Notes under the pieces: model-generated
The model's input: only the letters and a program-made list of their open reading frames with translations
The model's database searches: none
Told to the model about the DNA's origin: nothing
DNA from: Lepidostoma basale
Taxonomy: Eukaryota; Arthropoda; Insecta; Trichoptera; Lepidostomatidae
Length of the DNA stretch: 64,000 nt
Direction: 5' to 3'
Assembly: GCA_022606425.2 (NCBI GenBank)
Contig: JAHDVF020000939.1
Span: 423,237 to 487,236 of the forward strand
Translations under genes and position numbers: made by a program
Shown here: one piece after another, positions 24,453 through 37,000 of the stretch
Layout: every line of letters begins with the position of its first letter
How positions within the stretch are numbered: the stretch's first letter is position 1

Positions 24453-24995
24453 ATTGTGTGATGCAAAAACTTAAAAATATTATTTTAAAGTTTCCAAATA
24501 CCCAAACTTCTTTATAATACTTTTATCTGCTATACAACCTATGATCTATATTTAAAAAAAAATTACCTTAAATATTATAACAGCACTGCATTCTATTGCC
24601 AATCTAGCTAAATTCTATCCTTATCAACATGAGGGCAGTTATCAAAGTAATGTGATTCTATTATTTTTTTCTTATTCAAATATTATTTTCAAGTGCTGAG
24701 AAAGAGAATGAAAGAAATATTTGCTGAGAAGTTAATGAAATGAAACATTGGTTATTTAGCAGGGAATCAAAAGTGGGCACTCTTAACAATATTGTTTATT
24801 ATTTTTATTAAATATTATTTCTTAACCCTTTGAATCCTAAGGTGTTCATTGTATTAGCACCATATCCCTGAGCTCCTGAGCAATATTTGACCAAAAAATA
24901 ATATTTGACTAAAAATAAAATTTCAATTGTTAATAAGAAAACAATTTTTAGTTCATAATAAATGCAAACTTCCTAAAAAAAAATGTCAAGTTTAA

Positions 24996-25194
24996 CCGTT
25001 TGTGTGCTGGGCCTTTCTTCATAATATGTGCTAAAATTGCGTGTTAAAAAACGGAAAAAAATGAAAAATTGGGTTGTTAAAAAAAAAATCATAACTAGCA
25101 GACGCAGCGCACGCCATATCGTCGATATATCGACGACACGCAATTTATGATAGATATTCGTTCGTCGAAATATCGAAGATACACATTCAAACGG
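24996..25194. mobile_element. Nested small TTAA-type MITE
   Basis: It has TTAA-CCGTTTGTGTGC at the left and acacattcaaacgg-TTTAA at the right, with an internal palindrome tcgtcgatatatcgacga. Confidence 0.5.
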
Positions 25195-25642
25195 TTTAAA
25201 TGAATTCGCTTATAAAAATAGTATATGAATGTAACAATAATACGTGAATATAATGTAACAATAAAAAATGAATATTATGTTTATCTCCAGAATTCAAATT
25301 TGGAATGATAAAACAGCAAAACAGTTTTCAAATCCAGATTCAATGCAAAGGAAGACCTCGCATGATTTGCACCAGTATATGTTTTTTTTTTGCATTTTAG
25401 CAAATCCTTCTATTTTGCATTTTGGATTTGCACTTGTTGCCTGATTGTATTTTTCTGCACATACATTCAACACATCTATTATTTGATGTAGCTTCTACTG
25501 GTCGTTCGGGCATGTGCCTCGGATTATCGGATACATTTAGGAGCCTTAGCTCACTTAGGTTCGTTATTCTACTTGATATTACTTGCTTTAGTCGATATCA
25601 TCCAATCATTTCTATATATATATATCTTCTTTTACTTTTTAT

Positions 25643-26205
25643 CCTGTTACACCTCCGTGGTGCATAGGGCCTCAAGAAACCTTCTCCACCCGATTCTATC
25701 GCATGCCTGATGCCTAACCTCGTCCTGCAGGGCTCTTCTCCGGGTGGCTCTAGGTCAGCCTCGCTTTCTCTTTCCCCCCATAGGGGATCCGTCTAGTGCG
25801 CCCTGAGCGATGGAGGCTGGGTTCCGTCTCAGAGTGTTACCGATCCACTGCCATTTGCGTCTAGCGACTTGTTCTCTAATTGGCTTTTCGCCTGCCATGG
25901 TCTAGAGAACGGCATTTGACACTGTTTGGGGCCAATAGATTTTGAATATTGAGCGAAAGCACCTATTTATAAACACCTGGAGTTTACCAATAACGTCCGC
26001 GGTAGATTTCCAAGTCTCACATCCGTACAGCAGTACGCTTTTAAGGCTACTGCTGAATATTTGGAGCTTGAGCTTTCTCGAAATGATACCGGAACGCCAT
26101 ACAGGGCGAAGCATAGCGAAAGCTCCCCTTGCCTTGTTGAGTCTGCTAGCCACATCTTCCTCCGTACCTCCCGAGCCTGCTATCATACTACCGAGGTAGC
26201 AGAAG
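25643..26205 (-). mobile_element. RTE-like LINE fragment (CTTEV-end family)
   Basis: The minus strand encodes IAGSGGTEEDVASRLNKARG, VLLYGCETWKSTADV, an internally deleted central part, and the CTTEV end, nearly identical to 58211-59325. It is 5'-truncated. Confidence 0.75.
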
Positions 26206-26520
26206 CTATATATATATACATTTCTATATATATAATATATCTAAAATTATTAGCATGTCTTCAGACGTCAACTCTGACCTAGCGACACTTTCCCACTGAG
26301 TTCATGTTCATGCAAGTTCTCCCCCCTCTTCCTGTACTCAATACGATAGTCATGACATCATAGCGATGACGTCGCTAAGCTATCGTATCGTTTTTGTTTT
26401 CACGGATCGGTATTCCGGGCCATAGGGAAATAAAGATAGATGTCAAGGTCGGTAAATCTGCCATTAGGGTATATGCCTTCCAAAATAAGGCAGGTTTACC
26501 GGCCTTTAGGGTTCAAAGGG

Positions 26521-27650
26521 TTATTAAAAATAATCAGTTTTAATATTAATAAAATAAAATCATGGAAGTTATAATGTGTGATCATGAAATCAATGCTGTT
26601 TATATAAACAAAATATCACATTGTACAGATAATAATCCGCAACATTTTAATCACAAATATTTAAAATGTTTTTCTTGCTTTATCTATATATACGAGTATA
26701 GTACCCTTCCGACTGTCTTTCTGCCTTTATATAGTACTTTTACTAAAGATTTTTGGATGTGTCTCAGTACTTACTTGCATAAACACAGGCTTTATTAATT
26801 TAGTATTAAGAAAAGCTATAATAAAGGTTATTCACATTAAAAACCAAGTGGTAGTCTGGGGAACAACATCTGTCTTCTAATCCAGGGGACTTGAGCTTGG
26901 ACGACAACCTGATTCCTTCATTGTAATAAAATATTTTCTTATTGCATTGAATTATAATATCATTATCATTGTGTGGTCACCTGAATTCAAATAAACAGAA
27001 TTTGTCAAAGGTGAATGCAGGAGTATGTATCATTTGTAACAACATGGTCTTAAAATGATACTTAGGGTGACAATGTGTTAATATTGTTTTTGTAAACAAA
27101 AACATCTGTGTTTTTAACCACATATCTGTGTTTATGTAGCATTCTTGGTAATCCTGTATATCTAAAATGTTCTATGTACCTTTTGCTTTGTGGCTGTTCT
27201 AACCTGTCAGTATAATATGTACATACGTGTTTAACCTATCGGATCCAAATGTATTTTGTTTACAGTGAACATAATGTTTATTTTTTCTATCTTATATATA
27301 TAACTCTTATTAATGTATAGATAATATGTTTATCAACAAATAAATTTTATTTACATAATTCTGTTGTGTGTTATATTTTTTAATCTGAAATTTCAGTGAA
27401 TTCACGACAAAGGCGAAATTACTAAAACCAGATGGTACATTTAATAAAATATTAATTTTTACAGCATTCAAATGCGATGTATAAGCGATTAAGAATTGTA
27501 TATCTTTCAAGAAATTTTATCAGTTAGATTTTGAAATATAGTTAATCTTGAAAGAGAGGAAGACCTCATGTTGACAATGCTTCTAAAGTATCCCAAAAAA
27601 TTACAGATATTATTTTAAATACTCATATGTATTTCAAGAAACCTCAAATC
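26521..27650. other. AT-rich spacer with a SINE fragment
   Basis: A SINE-like stretch lies at about 26840-26935 (aaccaagtggtagtctggg), related to 6618-6720. Otherwise no gene or element was recognised. Confidence 0.35.
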
Positions 27651-27654
27651 AGTG

Positions 27655-27850
27655 GTCCCAGACAGTGTTTTATTCCAATCTCCGGTCCATGATAGGCGGA
27701 AGATCAGTTAAGGAACAAGTCGCTTGACGCTCTAGACTTGTTACATTGATTTGATCAATGGCTCTGCATTTATCACACCTTGAGTTGGAGCCAGGCTACC
27801 TTACTAAGGACGCACTGGACTGGTCCCTTCCAAGCCGGAAGAGAAGAAAT
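27655..27850 (+). mobile_element. Old RTE-like LINE fragment
   Basis: The plus strand reads QTVFYSNLRSMIGGRSVKEQV and later TKDALDWSLPSRKRR, matching the QTVSNAVLWTMAG and QGALDWSPMGGKRKR segments of the element at 58211. Confidence 0.55.
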
Positions 27851-28206
27851 AAACTTTATTAAATTAATCATAAAATATATATAAGGTGCAGGACAGAGGC
27901 GAATAGAGAAAAATCTCCAAGATCCTCTGCATCGCAAAGATGTTATAGAGATATGAAGTTGATTAAGTCATATTATGCAGCCTTTATATTGTGCGTGAAA
28001 ATATGAAGTTACAAATCATTTCTTTAAATTATTTATAGTATATTTTGGAAACCACGCTATTTGTGTATGGTGATTTGTTCTGAAAAGATATCTGACAACA
28101 GTGGAACCGCTTACAACGAGCACCTCTCATTATGAGTAATTCGCATAACAAGCAAAACAGATTGTGAAAAAAATACTCCCTTAATGAACGACATTTCGCA
28201 TAACGA

Positions 28207-28582
28207 GTGACGCTTGCTTGCCTGAAGTTGATTGGCAAGGCATGGGAAGGTGTCACCAAGAGGACCCTCACTTCTGCTTTGAAGAAGCTTTGGCCAGAGA
28301 GCCTGTCGAATATGATTTTGAGGGATCGAAACAGTACCTGTGGAGTCTACAGTCAACGAGATTGTGTCTTTGGCCAATACCATGGGACTAGAGGTGGATA
28401 ACAATGATATTAATGAACTTGTGGAAGAGCGCAGTCAAGAGCTGACCACCGAAGAATTTATGGAGTTTCATTGTGTTTTACAGCAAGAAGTTAAGGAGGC
28501 GGAGGAAGAAGCTGAGCAACAATCTTCTGGCGCAATAAGAGAAATGCTGAAAACATTGGGAAACTGTTGCATAATACATTGA
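28207..28582 (+). pseudogene. Tigger-type transposase, C-terminal remnant
   Basis: LIGKAWEGVTKRTLTSALKK followed by LWPES is the typical end of a Tigger (pogo-type DDE) domain. After a frameshift near 28340 the other frame gives VNEIVSLANTMGLEVDNND, INELVEERSQELTTEE and an acidic tail. The N-terminal DNA-binding region and most of the catalytic core are absent. Confidence 0.8.
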
Positions 28583-28639
28583 GAAGCATTACCATAATAA
28601 GGAGGTGGCTATGCAGTCTACAAAATTTATTCAATAATA

Positions 28640-29580
28640 ATAATCATCATTAGCCGTCTGTCATCCACTGCTGAATGTAGGCCTCTCCCAAAGCCCGCCA
28701 CCGCCCCCTATCCATTGCCGCTCCCATCCATCTATGTCCAGCAATCCTCTTCAGATCGTCGATCCAGCGGGCAGGGGGACGTCCAGCTCTACGAAATCCT
28801 GTACGCGGTCTCCACTCCAGAACCTGTCTTCCACATCGGCTGTCGGTTCTCCGACAGATATGGCCAGCCCACCGCCACTTCAGCCCGCCTATCTGTAGAG
28901 CCACCTCAGTCACCTTGGTTTGTTGTCAAATAAATTCGTTTCTAAATCTGTCCCTCAAGGTTATTCCAAGCATGGCTCTTTCCATGGCGCGCTGGCAACC
29001 TTGAATCTGTAGACTAGACCTTTTGTCAATGTCCACGTCTCGGCTCCGTACGTCATGACTGGCAAAACGCACTGGTTGAAGACATTGTCTTGAGGCATTG
29101 TGGTATTTTGGAAGTGAGAACATGACGTAATTTCCCAAAGGCTGCCCAACCCAACTGAATTCTTCGGTCTGCTTCTTTCTCGAAATTGTTTCGTCCTAAT
29201 TGTATGATTTGGCCAAGATATGTGTATTCTTGTACCACTTCGAGAGCCGACTCATCGACGGTTGCTGATCTCGGGATAATATGTTCATTATACATGACTT
29301 TCGTCTTGTCCAAATTCATCCCGAGACCCACTCGTCTGGATGCAGTGTTCAGTTCATCTAGCATGCCTTCTAGCTCCCCCACAGATTCCGCCAGAATAAC
29401 AATGTCATCCGCAAAGCGAAGGTGAGAAATGTATTCGTCATTTATGTTGAGGCCACGTTCAGACCAGTCCAGAGTTTTAAATATATCTTCCAAAGCACAA
29501 GTGAACAGCTTCAGAGATAATAATAATGCTGTGTAAACAATAAACATTTTCACCAAATTTTGAAGCGTAGGTAAAAACAA
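28640..29580 (-). mobile_element. RTE-like LINE fragment with FADD motif
   Basis: The minus strand encodes SHLRFADDIVILAESVGELE (reverse transcriptase active-site motif FADD), EYTYLGQIIQLG, then GGLKWRWAGHICRR and the end EAYIQQWMTDG. Two frame changes. 5'-truncated just upstream of FADD and inserted in a Tigger element. Confidence 0.8.
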
Positions 29581-30285
29581 ATGTCTCTAGACAGCTTTCT
29601 AGTAAAAAAATAATGAATTGTTTGTCATAAATTCATAAATAATAAACTAGTTACTGAGATTCGATTTATTATTTTTTGCAAATCGAAATCGCATTCCAGG
29701 TTGTTACACTCCTTAATAACTTATAAGTACATATGAAATTTTATTTGAATAAATGTTTGAAAAAAATAGTAATATTTTTTTTGTATGTGACGCATTATCG
29801 TATTTTACATTGATTAATATGGGAAAAAATGTTCACTCTCTTACCCTGACGAAGCTCCGGCGGGAGCGAAACCGGTTGGTGTTACCAAATAAAGTGGTTT
29901 AGATACAAATACTAAAATACTAAAAGTGTATTATTATTTTATTTAATAATATCGCACCACAAATTAAGTGCTTTGTAAGAAAGTTTAAAAATTGTTTCGC
30001 TTAACGAGTGATTCACATGACGAGTAAAATTCTGGAACGAATTATTCTAGTTATGAAAGGTTCCACTACATATATGTAGAAATAACCAGGCAAAGGCCAG
30101 ATTCAAGAAGACAAATTATCTACTATTTAATAATATACATATTTTTAATTATTCATAATAAATCTACAAGCTTCTTACGAGTACAAAATGTATTTTTTTG
30201 CTGTTGACATGTTTAACCCTAAATTGTGCGTAAGAAATCTGATTACTTCGAATAATATTGTTGTTTTTTTTTTTTTTTTTTTTTT

Positions 30286-30521
30286 TATGTACACAACAGG
30301 TCGTTTGGACCCAATTACTGTGTACAATTTTTATTTTTTAGCTATTATATTGATTCTCGTGACATGTGATAGGTAGCCAATCTATCGCCATTTTATTGTC
30401 ACTTGAATTCTACACCAGACCAAAGACAGTGTGACAATCACACTGCCGTCGCCGGGAATCGAACCCAGGACCTTCAACATGGAAGTCAGAGCTCGTAACC
30501 ACTCTGCCACGAAGGTCGTCA
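30286..30521 (-). repeat. tRNA-derived SINE (family 1), near full length
   Basis: The minus-strand head is gacgaccttcgtggcagagt with a B-box ggttcgattcc. The body runs through tagctacc-like and cgagaatc-like segments to a tail around acctgttgtgtac. A run of T follows on the plus strand at about 30262. Confidence 0.7.
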
Positions 30522-30885
30522 ATGAAGAGGTAAAAAAATATACACCAAAAAGAATTTGTTAGCCCATTTCTTCTGAATATGTTTATTTTATTTTGTTTTG
30601 TTATGTTTCCATTGGCAAAATATGTTTATTTTATTTTGTGACTAATGCTAATATTTTTTCTACAGGAACATGGAAGATATCAAATTTTCCTTTGATCCAA
30701 TTGAGGGTTTTAAGTACAAAATATACATAATTTAATGTAAAAGTTTTGCCAACAAAGGCACACGATTTAATATATATAAGTGCAATTCCCCTAATACATA
30801 CATAATAATTTTAAAATACATTTAAAAAAAATCATAGGCTTAACATACAGGTAAACCGCATTTTTTATTTTTTTATTCAGAACTA

Positions 30886-31096
30886 AATAAGATCAGAGGG
30901 AATTTATTTTAAAATAAAATAATAAAACCTTGATTTTTACTTCATAAAATGTGATGAACAAATTTGAAATTTTTAGTTATCAAAAAATCTTACAACTTAT
31001 GAAGTCTTCTCGTTTTAAGTTAATTTGTTATTATATCACATTTGTTTACTTCGATTGTGCGTGAACTAGTTTGTTAGAATTGTTCAGCATTTAAAA
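30886..31096 (+). promoter_or_regulatory. 5' flank / probable promoter and 5' UTR of copy B
   Basis: About 210 bases upstream of the copy B ATG align with 53868-54084 upstream of copy C. Shared blocks include cttgatttttacttcataaa, cttacaacttatgaagtctt and gtgcgtgaactagtt. Similarity runs right up to the ATG (tttaaaaatgac). No clear TATA box or initiator could be assigned. The call rests on paralogue similarity and position only. Confidence 0.45.
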
Positions 31097-34000
31097 ATGA
31101 CTTCTCTATCTAAAACGATGGTAGGGACCTCCAAAGAAGACAGTGAATATGATTTTATCCCTGATTTACCTTCAGGTGATTTGGATCATTACAGGAAACA
31201 GGCTAAATTCAATTGGAAACATCTTAAAGTAACGTTAGAAGGCTCAGCGGAGAATTTGAAACTTAAGGTACATTTTCTTGACTTTTAATAATTTGAACTG
31301 ATAACAAATATTACCTACACTTACGAAGAAAATGTTTCATTTATATTAATAGTCTACACATTTAAGTGTATAGTTTGCTCTGTGAAAGGAATTCTTTGGA
31401 CATTGATATGAATAGTTTGCACATTGAAATGATTAAATTCTACACCTAATCTATCATGAAACTGTTCAAATGTTGGATGTACTAAGTGAATAATATTAAA
31501 CCCAAAGAGTAAACTATTAAAATCAATGTTTGTATGACCTTACTTAATTTCATGTTATCAAAAGTACAGTTATTATAACCCCTTCAATTAATCATTGTGA
31601 TGTTAAGCCTTACAAGCACCAGCTGCCAAAAATGTATGGTAAGTGAAGCTGTGTAAATAGAAAAAAAAATGTTATCTGAAATTTGTGGTCATCATCTTCT
31701 GCCAAACCGTTCAAACCTGAACAGGGCGTTTAACCGTCGCGTTGCCATGTGGTCAATTGAGTTTCCACTGCCAATTTAAAGTTGATTTTCTTAAAACCTA
31801 TGGACCCTAATATTATAAAAAAATTGTAATCTTCCATTGAAGTGTTCTCAATATTTCGTAATAAAAAAAAGCAAAAAATTACTTCCTTCATCCCAAAAAA
31901 AAATATTTTCTAAGACTGCCCTCACCTACATTCGTGTTAAGGTAGAATTTGTTTTGCTAATATTTACAACTTTATCAAAAGTGACAAATACTTACTCGCT
32001 GTTTTGAACGTATTATAAATTATATCTTTGGCCTTTTCTCATAGGTACGTAATAATACCGACTGTGGACGAAAACGCAGCACGCAACTTAATAATATCAG
32101 AACTGTGAAAATATTAACACTTTACCAAAAGGGACAAATATTAATACGTACTCGTTGTCTTAAACGTACTATACATTTTGCCTAGGTGCCTTTATCATAC
32201 GTAAAATCTCGTAAAGTCTCGCCCCGCCGGCCGCGGCGCGGCGCGGCGGGGCAAGACAAGTTTATACTTGGTGTCAGTCGCTCGTATGCTGTGACGCATT
32301 CCATATCAGAAATCGCATGGTTTCAGAAAAAAATTAATAATGATATGTTTTTCAAATAATCCATGTATGTTATAGATATCGATCTATTTCTAATGAAATT
32401 CCCTACAAGATGACATAAATTAAATTTAGATTCATCGAGTCATATGCTTGATATTTAGATAAAGTTAGCGGTAAACTGAATTGACCACATGGGAGCGAGC
32501 GTTTTGTTTTGAACACGGTACGTTAAGGGTTAACAGGGATGCGTACTCTCCCCCATGTTGTTTAATATCTACAGTGAATACAAAATGAGAAAAACCTTGG
32601 AGGAGTGGGAGCACGGCATATCAGTTGGTGGAACAAGAATCAGTAACATAAGATACGCAGATGATACAACGCTAATTGCATCCACAGAGAGTGAACTCGC
32701 AGAACTTATCGGAAGAATCGAAAGGGAGAGTGAGTCTCAGTGAGGGCTTGAGGATTAACAGATCAAAGACAAAGATAAAGATGATAAGCAGAGCTAACCA
32801 ATTCACAAACACGGGCCTCCTCTCAGATTTGGAAGTTGTGAATGAATTTGTCTATCTTGGATGGCTGATAACTGACCAGAGGGGATGCGAGAGAGAGATT
32901 CGACACAGAACTCGAATGGCTAAAACTGCCATGACAAACCTCACCGAGATATGGCAAGACAAAAATATCTCCAACAAGACCAAGATGAGAATTGTTCAAA
33001 CCCTTTTTTTCCATAGTCCTTTATGGTTGCGAGTCTTGGACTATGCGAATATCAGAGAGGTCTAAAATTGATGCTTTCGAGATGTAGTGCTGGCGACGAA
33101 TGCTCCGTGTACCCTGGACGGCAAGAAGAACAAACTAGTCAATCCTTGACCAGCTGGGTGTCAAAGCAAGACTCTCGCGGATGTGCTCTCAGAGAGTGCT
33201 GAAATATTTTGGACACATAGCCCGGAGAGATCAGGACAACCTTAAAAAGCTCATAATGATGGGCAAAGTGGAGGGAAGGCGACCACAAGGACGACCTCCG
33301 AGCCGCTGGTCCAATCAAATCAGGGACCGGTTTCTCATTAGCTGCAACCTGGAGACTGACGGGTGACAGGAGCGCATAGCATGCCATGATCAATGGTTTA
33401 CAGGATGGACACGACCCTCAATCATGAGGAATATGACTGAGAAGAATAAGATTATTGTGCAGTTTGTGGTCTAGCGTTATCATGAAGCAGCAGTGGCCTA
33501 GAGCGATTAACCAGCCTCGGTTGTTTAGCAGCTAGCTTTTCCATCATGCTTTGCAGTTGCTGACAATAGATATCTGCCGTAATCGTCTGGCCAGATTTAA
33601 GAAAGCTGTAGTGAACGACACCAGCACTAGTCCACCAAACGCTCACAAGTAACTTTTTTGGAGTCAATTTTCGCTTGGGGCATGGTTTGGCTGGTTCGGC
33701 AGGGTTCAGCCATTGCGATGAGCGCTTCCGATTATCATACAGGATCCATTTTTCATCACAGGTAATGATTCGATTCAAAATCCCTTCATTATTGTGCCGG
33801 TTGAGTAATGCAACGCAGCAGTCAACGCGCGTTTGTTGATTTGCTTCACTCAATTCGTGAGGTACCCACCTTTCAAGCTTTTTCACCTTCCCAATTTGCT
33901 TCAAGTGGATTAAAACAGTTTTATCACTAACACCGCAGCCTGCAGCTAACTCGGACGTGGTTTGCGATGGATCCGCTTCCACAATAGCCTTCAATTCTTC

Positions 34001-37000
34001 ATTATCAACTTTGGTCTCCGGCCGTCCACGGGGCTTGTTCTGCAGGTCGAAATTTCCAGAACGAAAACGTTGGAACCAAAAACGCACTGTGTTTTCTTTT
34101 GCGGCACCGTCGCCATACACATCATTAATCCTTCGAGCCGTTTCTGCAGCACTGGTGCCACGGTGGAACTCGTACTCGTAAATAACGCGATATTTCAAGT
34201 TTTCCATTTTGTAAACTGAGGAACAATTAAAAAAAGAACTAAAAAAAACAATTGAGGAAAAAACAAATGAATTATAATTTTCGAAACACAAATACTTGAG
34301 TAAATAGCTGTATAAATTTGAATTTGGAATTCCTAACCAAAGAGAAGATATTTGAGATCAAAGTTGCCAGTACGGCAAAACGCCAATTTCATATATAAGG
34401 ACCTAATATTTTATTCATAACGTTTTCATTCTCATTTACTTCGTGTTTTACATGTGTTTTATATTTATAATATACCTAAAAAAAAGTTGTAAAGTCGTTG
34501 ATCAATTGCATACCTATATTAACTCAAATGTTTACTATTTACAGGTTTTTACGATTAATGGCTTTTAAGTAAAAAAATTCAATATATCTATTTTCCATCA
34601 CTTTATGTTTTTGAATTCATGTATGATTAAGTTTTGAAAACATTGTTTTGCACAACACTTATATTTACTTTTCACAAACATATTTCGGATAGCAGACGTC
34701 CTTCCTCAGTGTTAATTAAAAAAATTAATTACACCCAGGAAGGACGTCTGAAGTTCAAAATATGTTTTTAAATCGTGCAAAAAAGCAAAGTGAATATAAA
34801 ATGATTTTTAAAACGTTTTTCGTGTTATTATTTCTTATTTAATTTCTAGTATCATATATGGAATACTCTGGAAGCCGATCCGTTTTTCGTTCATCCTGCA
34901 GTTACCCCGACAGTTGATGAGCAGAAACGACAAACAGCAATTCTTATGGATAGAATAAAAAAACATAATTTTTCTCCGAGTCATCGTTTATTTAAAAAAT
35001 GTTACCCGGAAATGGTAATAAATTAAATTTATTTATTATTTAATAGCTACTTAATAAAAGCTACAACTCATATATTAAAAATATACTTATACTCGTACAT
35101 GAAATTATATACGGGTAGCCCTGCAGGACTATTGTTCCCGAACATTTTCGCCCAGTAAAACTACCAAATATCGATTTTTTCTAAATGTAAATATGCTTTA
35201 CTTTACTTTTAATAACGCAGAGAGTTGGTTCCCAACATTCCCAAAAGAAATGCCGTGGGATGGAGCCAAGGATAGCTACCATAATCCCTCATGTAGAGAT
35301 ACATCAGCATTTTTTCCAAACCCTCTCCAGCATAACGAAATATCTCGTTTTGTGAGGACTCCATATCAGAGAACCACTTTCGAGTCAGCTGAGTTGTATA
35401 TGACCAATGAGTTGTATATGACTCTGAGTACATCAAAATCTCTGAAAATCCCTTTCAGTCCAAATGAAACCCAACATCTTTAGTGCAATATCACAAATCC
35501 TCTTGATATGAGCACGATAAGTCAGCCTACTCTCATAGATGATCCCAAGATATCTCTTATACGATTATTCGTCGTACTTAATGCTCTCGTAAAAAAAAAC
35601 GAAACGCACTTACAGGCATTGAATTACATTTGAATTTTTTAACTCCAGTTAACAATATTATTAATATCTGACTAGAGGGGTCGTCAAGATTGCCAATTTC
35701 TAATCAATAATTTCAGATCATCGCCAAATAAAATAAATCACAAGAAGCCTGGCGAGAAGATTATCATCTTCGTAATTTCATTTATGAAGATGGTGAAGGG
35801 GAGTGGACCTAGGTTCGAACCTTGTGACACCCCGGAATTTACAAGAATAGATTTCGATTTAAAAATTCCGTATGAGTTGAAAAGTTTTATCTTTTCGAGG
35901 TAACTAATGAAAAACATAATCAACTACGAAGATAATCCGATTTAAGATAGCCTTACTCTAAGAATATCTTAGTTCACAGTATCGAAGGTTGAATTGAAAT
36001 GGTTCCATAAAACACGCATTCACTCGTAACACGATAACATGTATATTTCTCAGTACACACAAATGAAAGGTATTCCGCTGCACACAACACTTTTGACGAA
36101 TATAAACAGTATTTATCAGGGGTACACCCAAATGAGTAATCAAAAATATGGATTGTTCAGAGCTAATAATATATTTTAAAACTAATCTAGAGAAATTCCA
36201 AAAACGAACGATTTTTTTAAAACTGCTATTCAATACAATATCTGAAGGGTTTTGTCACATTTTATCACATATTGACGACCTTCGTGGCCGAGTGGTAAAT
36301 GCTTTGACTGTCACATTGAAGGTTCCGGGTTCGAATTCGCACAATAAAATGGCCATAGATTAGCTACCTATCACATGTCACGAGAATCAAATTGTTATAC
36401 TCTTTAAATCGATTTGGCTTGCGCTGTAATGGTGTAAAGAGCGATTCAACAAAATGATAATAATATTGTTTGGTAACGTCACAGTATTGTGATTTTGAAA
36501 AATAATCTCTCAATTGTGTTTCCAGATCCAACATATGTTAATTTCGTGCGAAGCGTACATTTCTTATAATATAAATATTTCTGTGAAAACGGCAATCGGA
36601 ATTTACGCGATTGCAAGTACCCTGCTGAGCTTGGGGACAGAGAGACATAAGCCCATGTTTGAAGCGGTGTGGAATAGAAAGGTGTGTGTTTAATTTTATT
36701 ATATTTATTTCTTCTTGTATTCGAGTCATCTTAGATCCTCGAACTTTGCTCTTACAAAGGCATAAAATTATCTACATCCCTAAACATCCGCCAACAGCCT
36801 ACCCACAGTTGTTTGGCCGATCCATTGCTATTGAATTTGGAGCTCAAACATTTGTCTTCGGTGGACTTCCGAAAACCCTGGATCTTTTCTTTAAGCGTTA
36901 TTGTATCATTGAGTAATTTGGTTCAGTATTTAGTCTCCCAGTGTGGCTAACACAGCCTTAGTCACCAAGGTACTCTTGGACTCATTTGGTTTGGATGTTT

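Larger units (their letters stand above)
24836..26520. mobile_element. TTAA-type element with nested insertions
   Basis: It starts TTAA-CCCTTTGAATCCTAA and ends TTTAGGGTTCAAAGGG-TTAT (one change in the right TTAA). It contains a second TTAA-type element (24996-25194) and an RTE fragment (25643-26205). Confidence 0.55.
28099..30068 (+). mobile_element. Tigger element with insertions
   Basis: The left end cagtggaaccgcttacaacg and right end ttatgaaaggttccacta are inverted repeats with drift. Inside are a transposase remnant (28207-28582), an RTE fragment (28640-29580) and a hairpin module (29840-29890). Confidence 0.65.

Noticed and set aside
28338..28582. Host coiled-coil gene
   Set aside because: The sequence matches the acidic C-terminal region of Tigger transposases and lies between Tigger-type ends.
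36659..36916. Open frame continuing exon 3 of copy B into the intron
   Set aside because: The exon 3 donor (aaag|gtgtgt) and the matching donor in copy C explain it. The rest reads into a mariner remnant.
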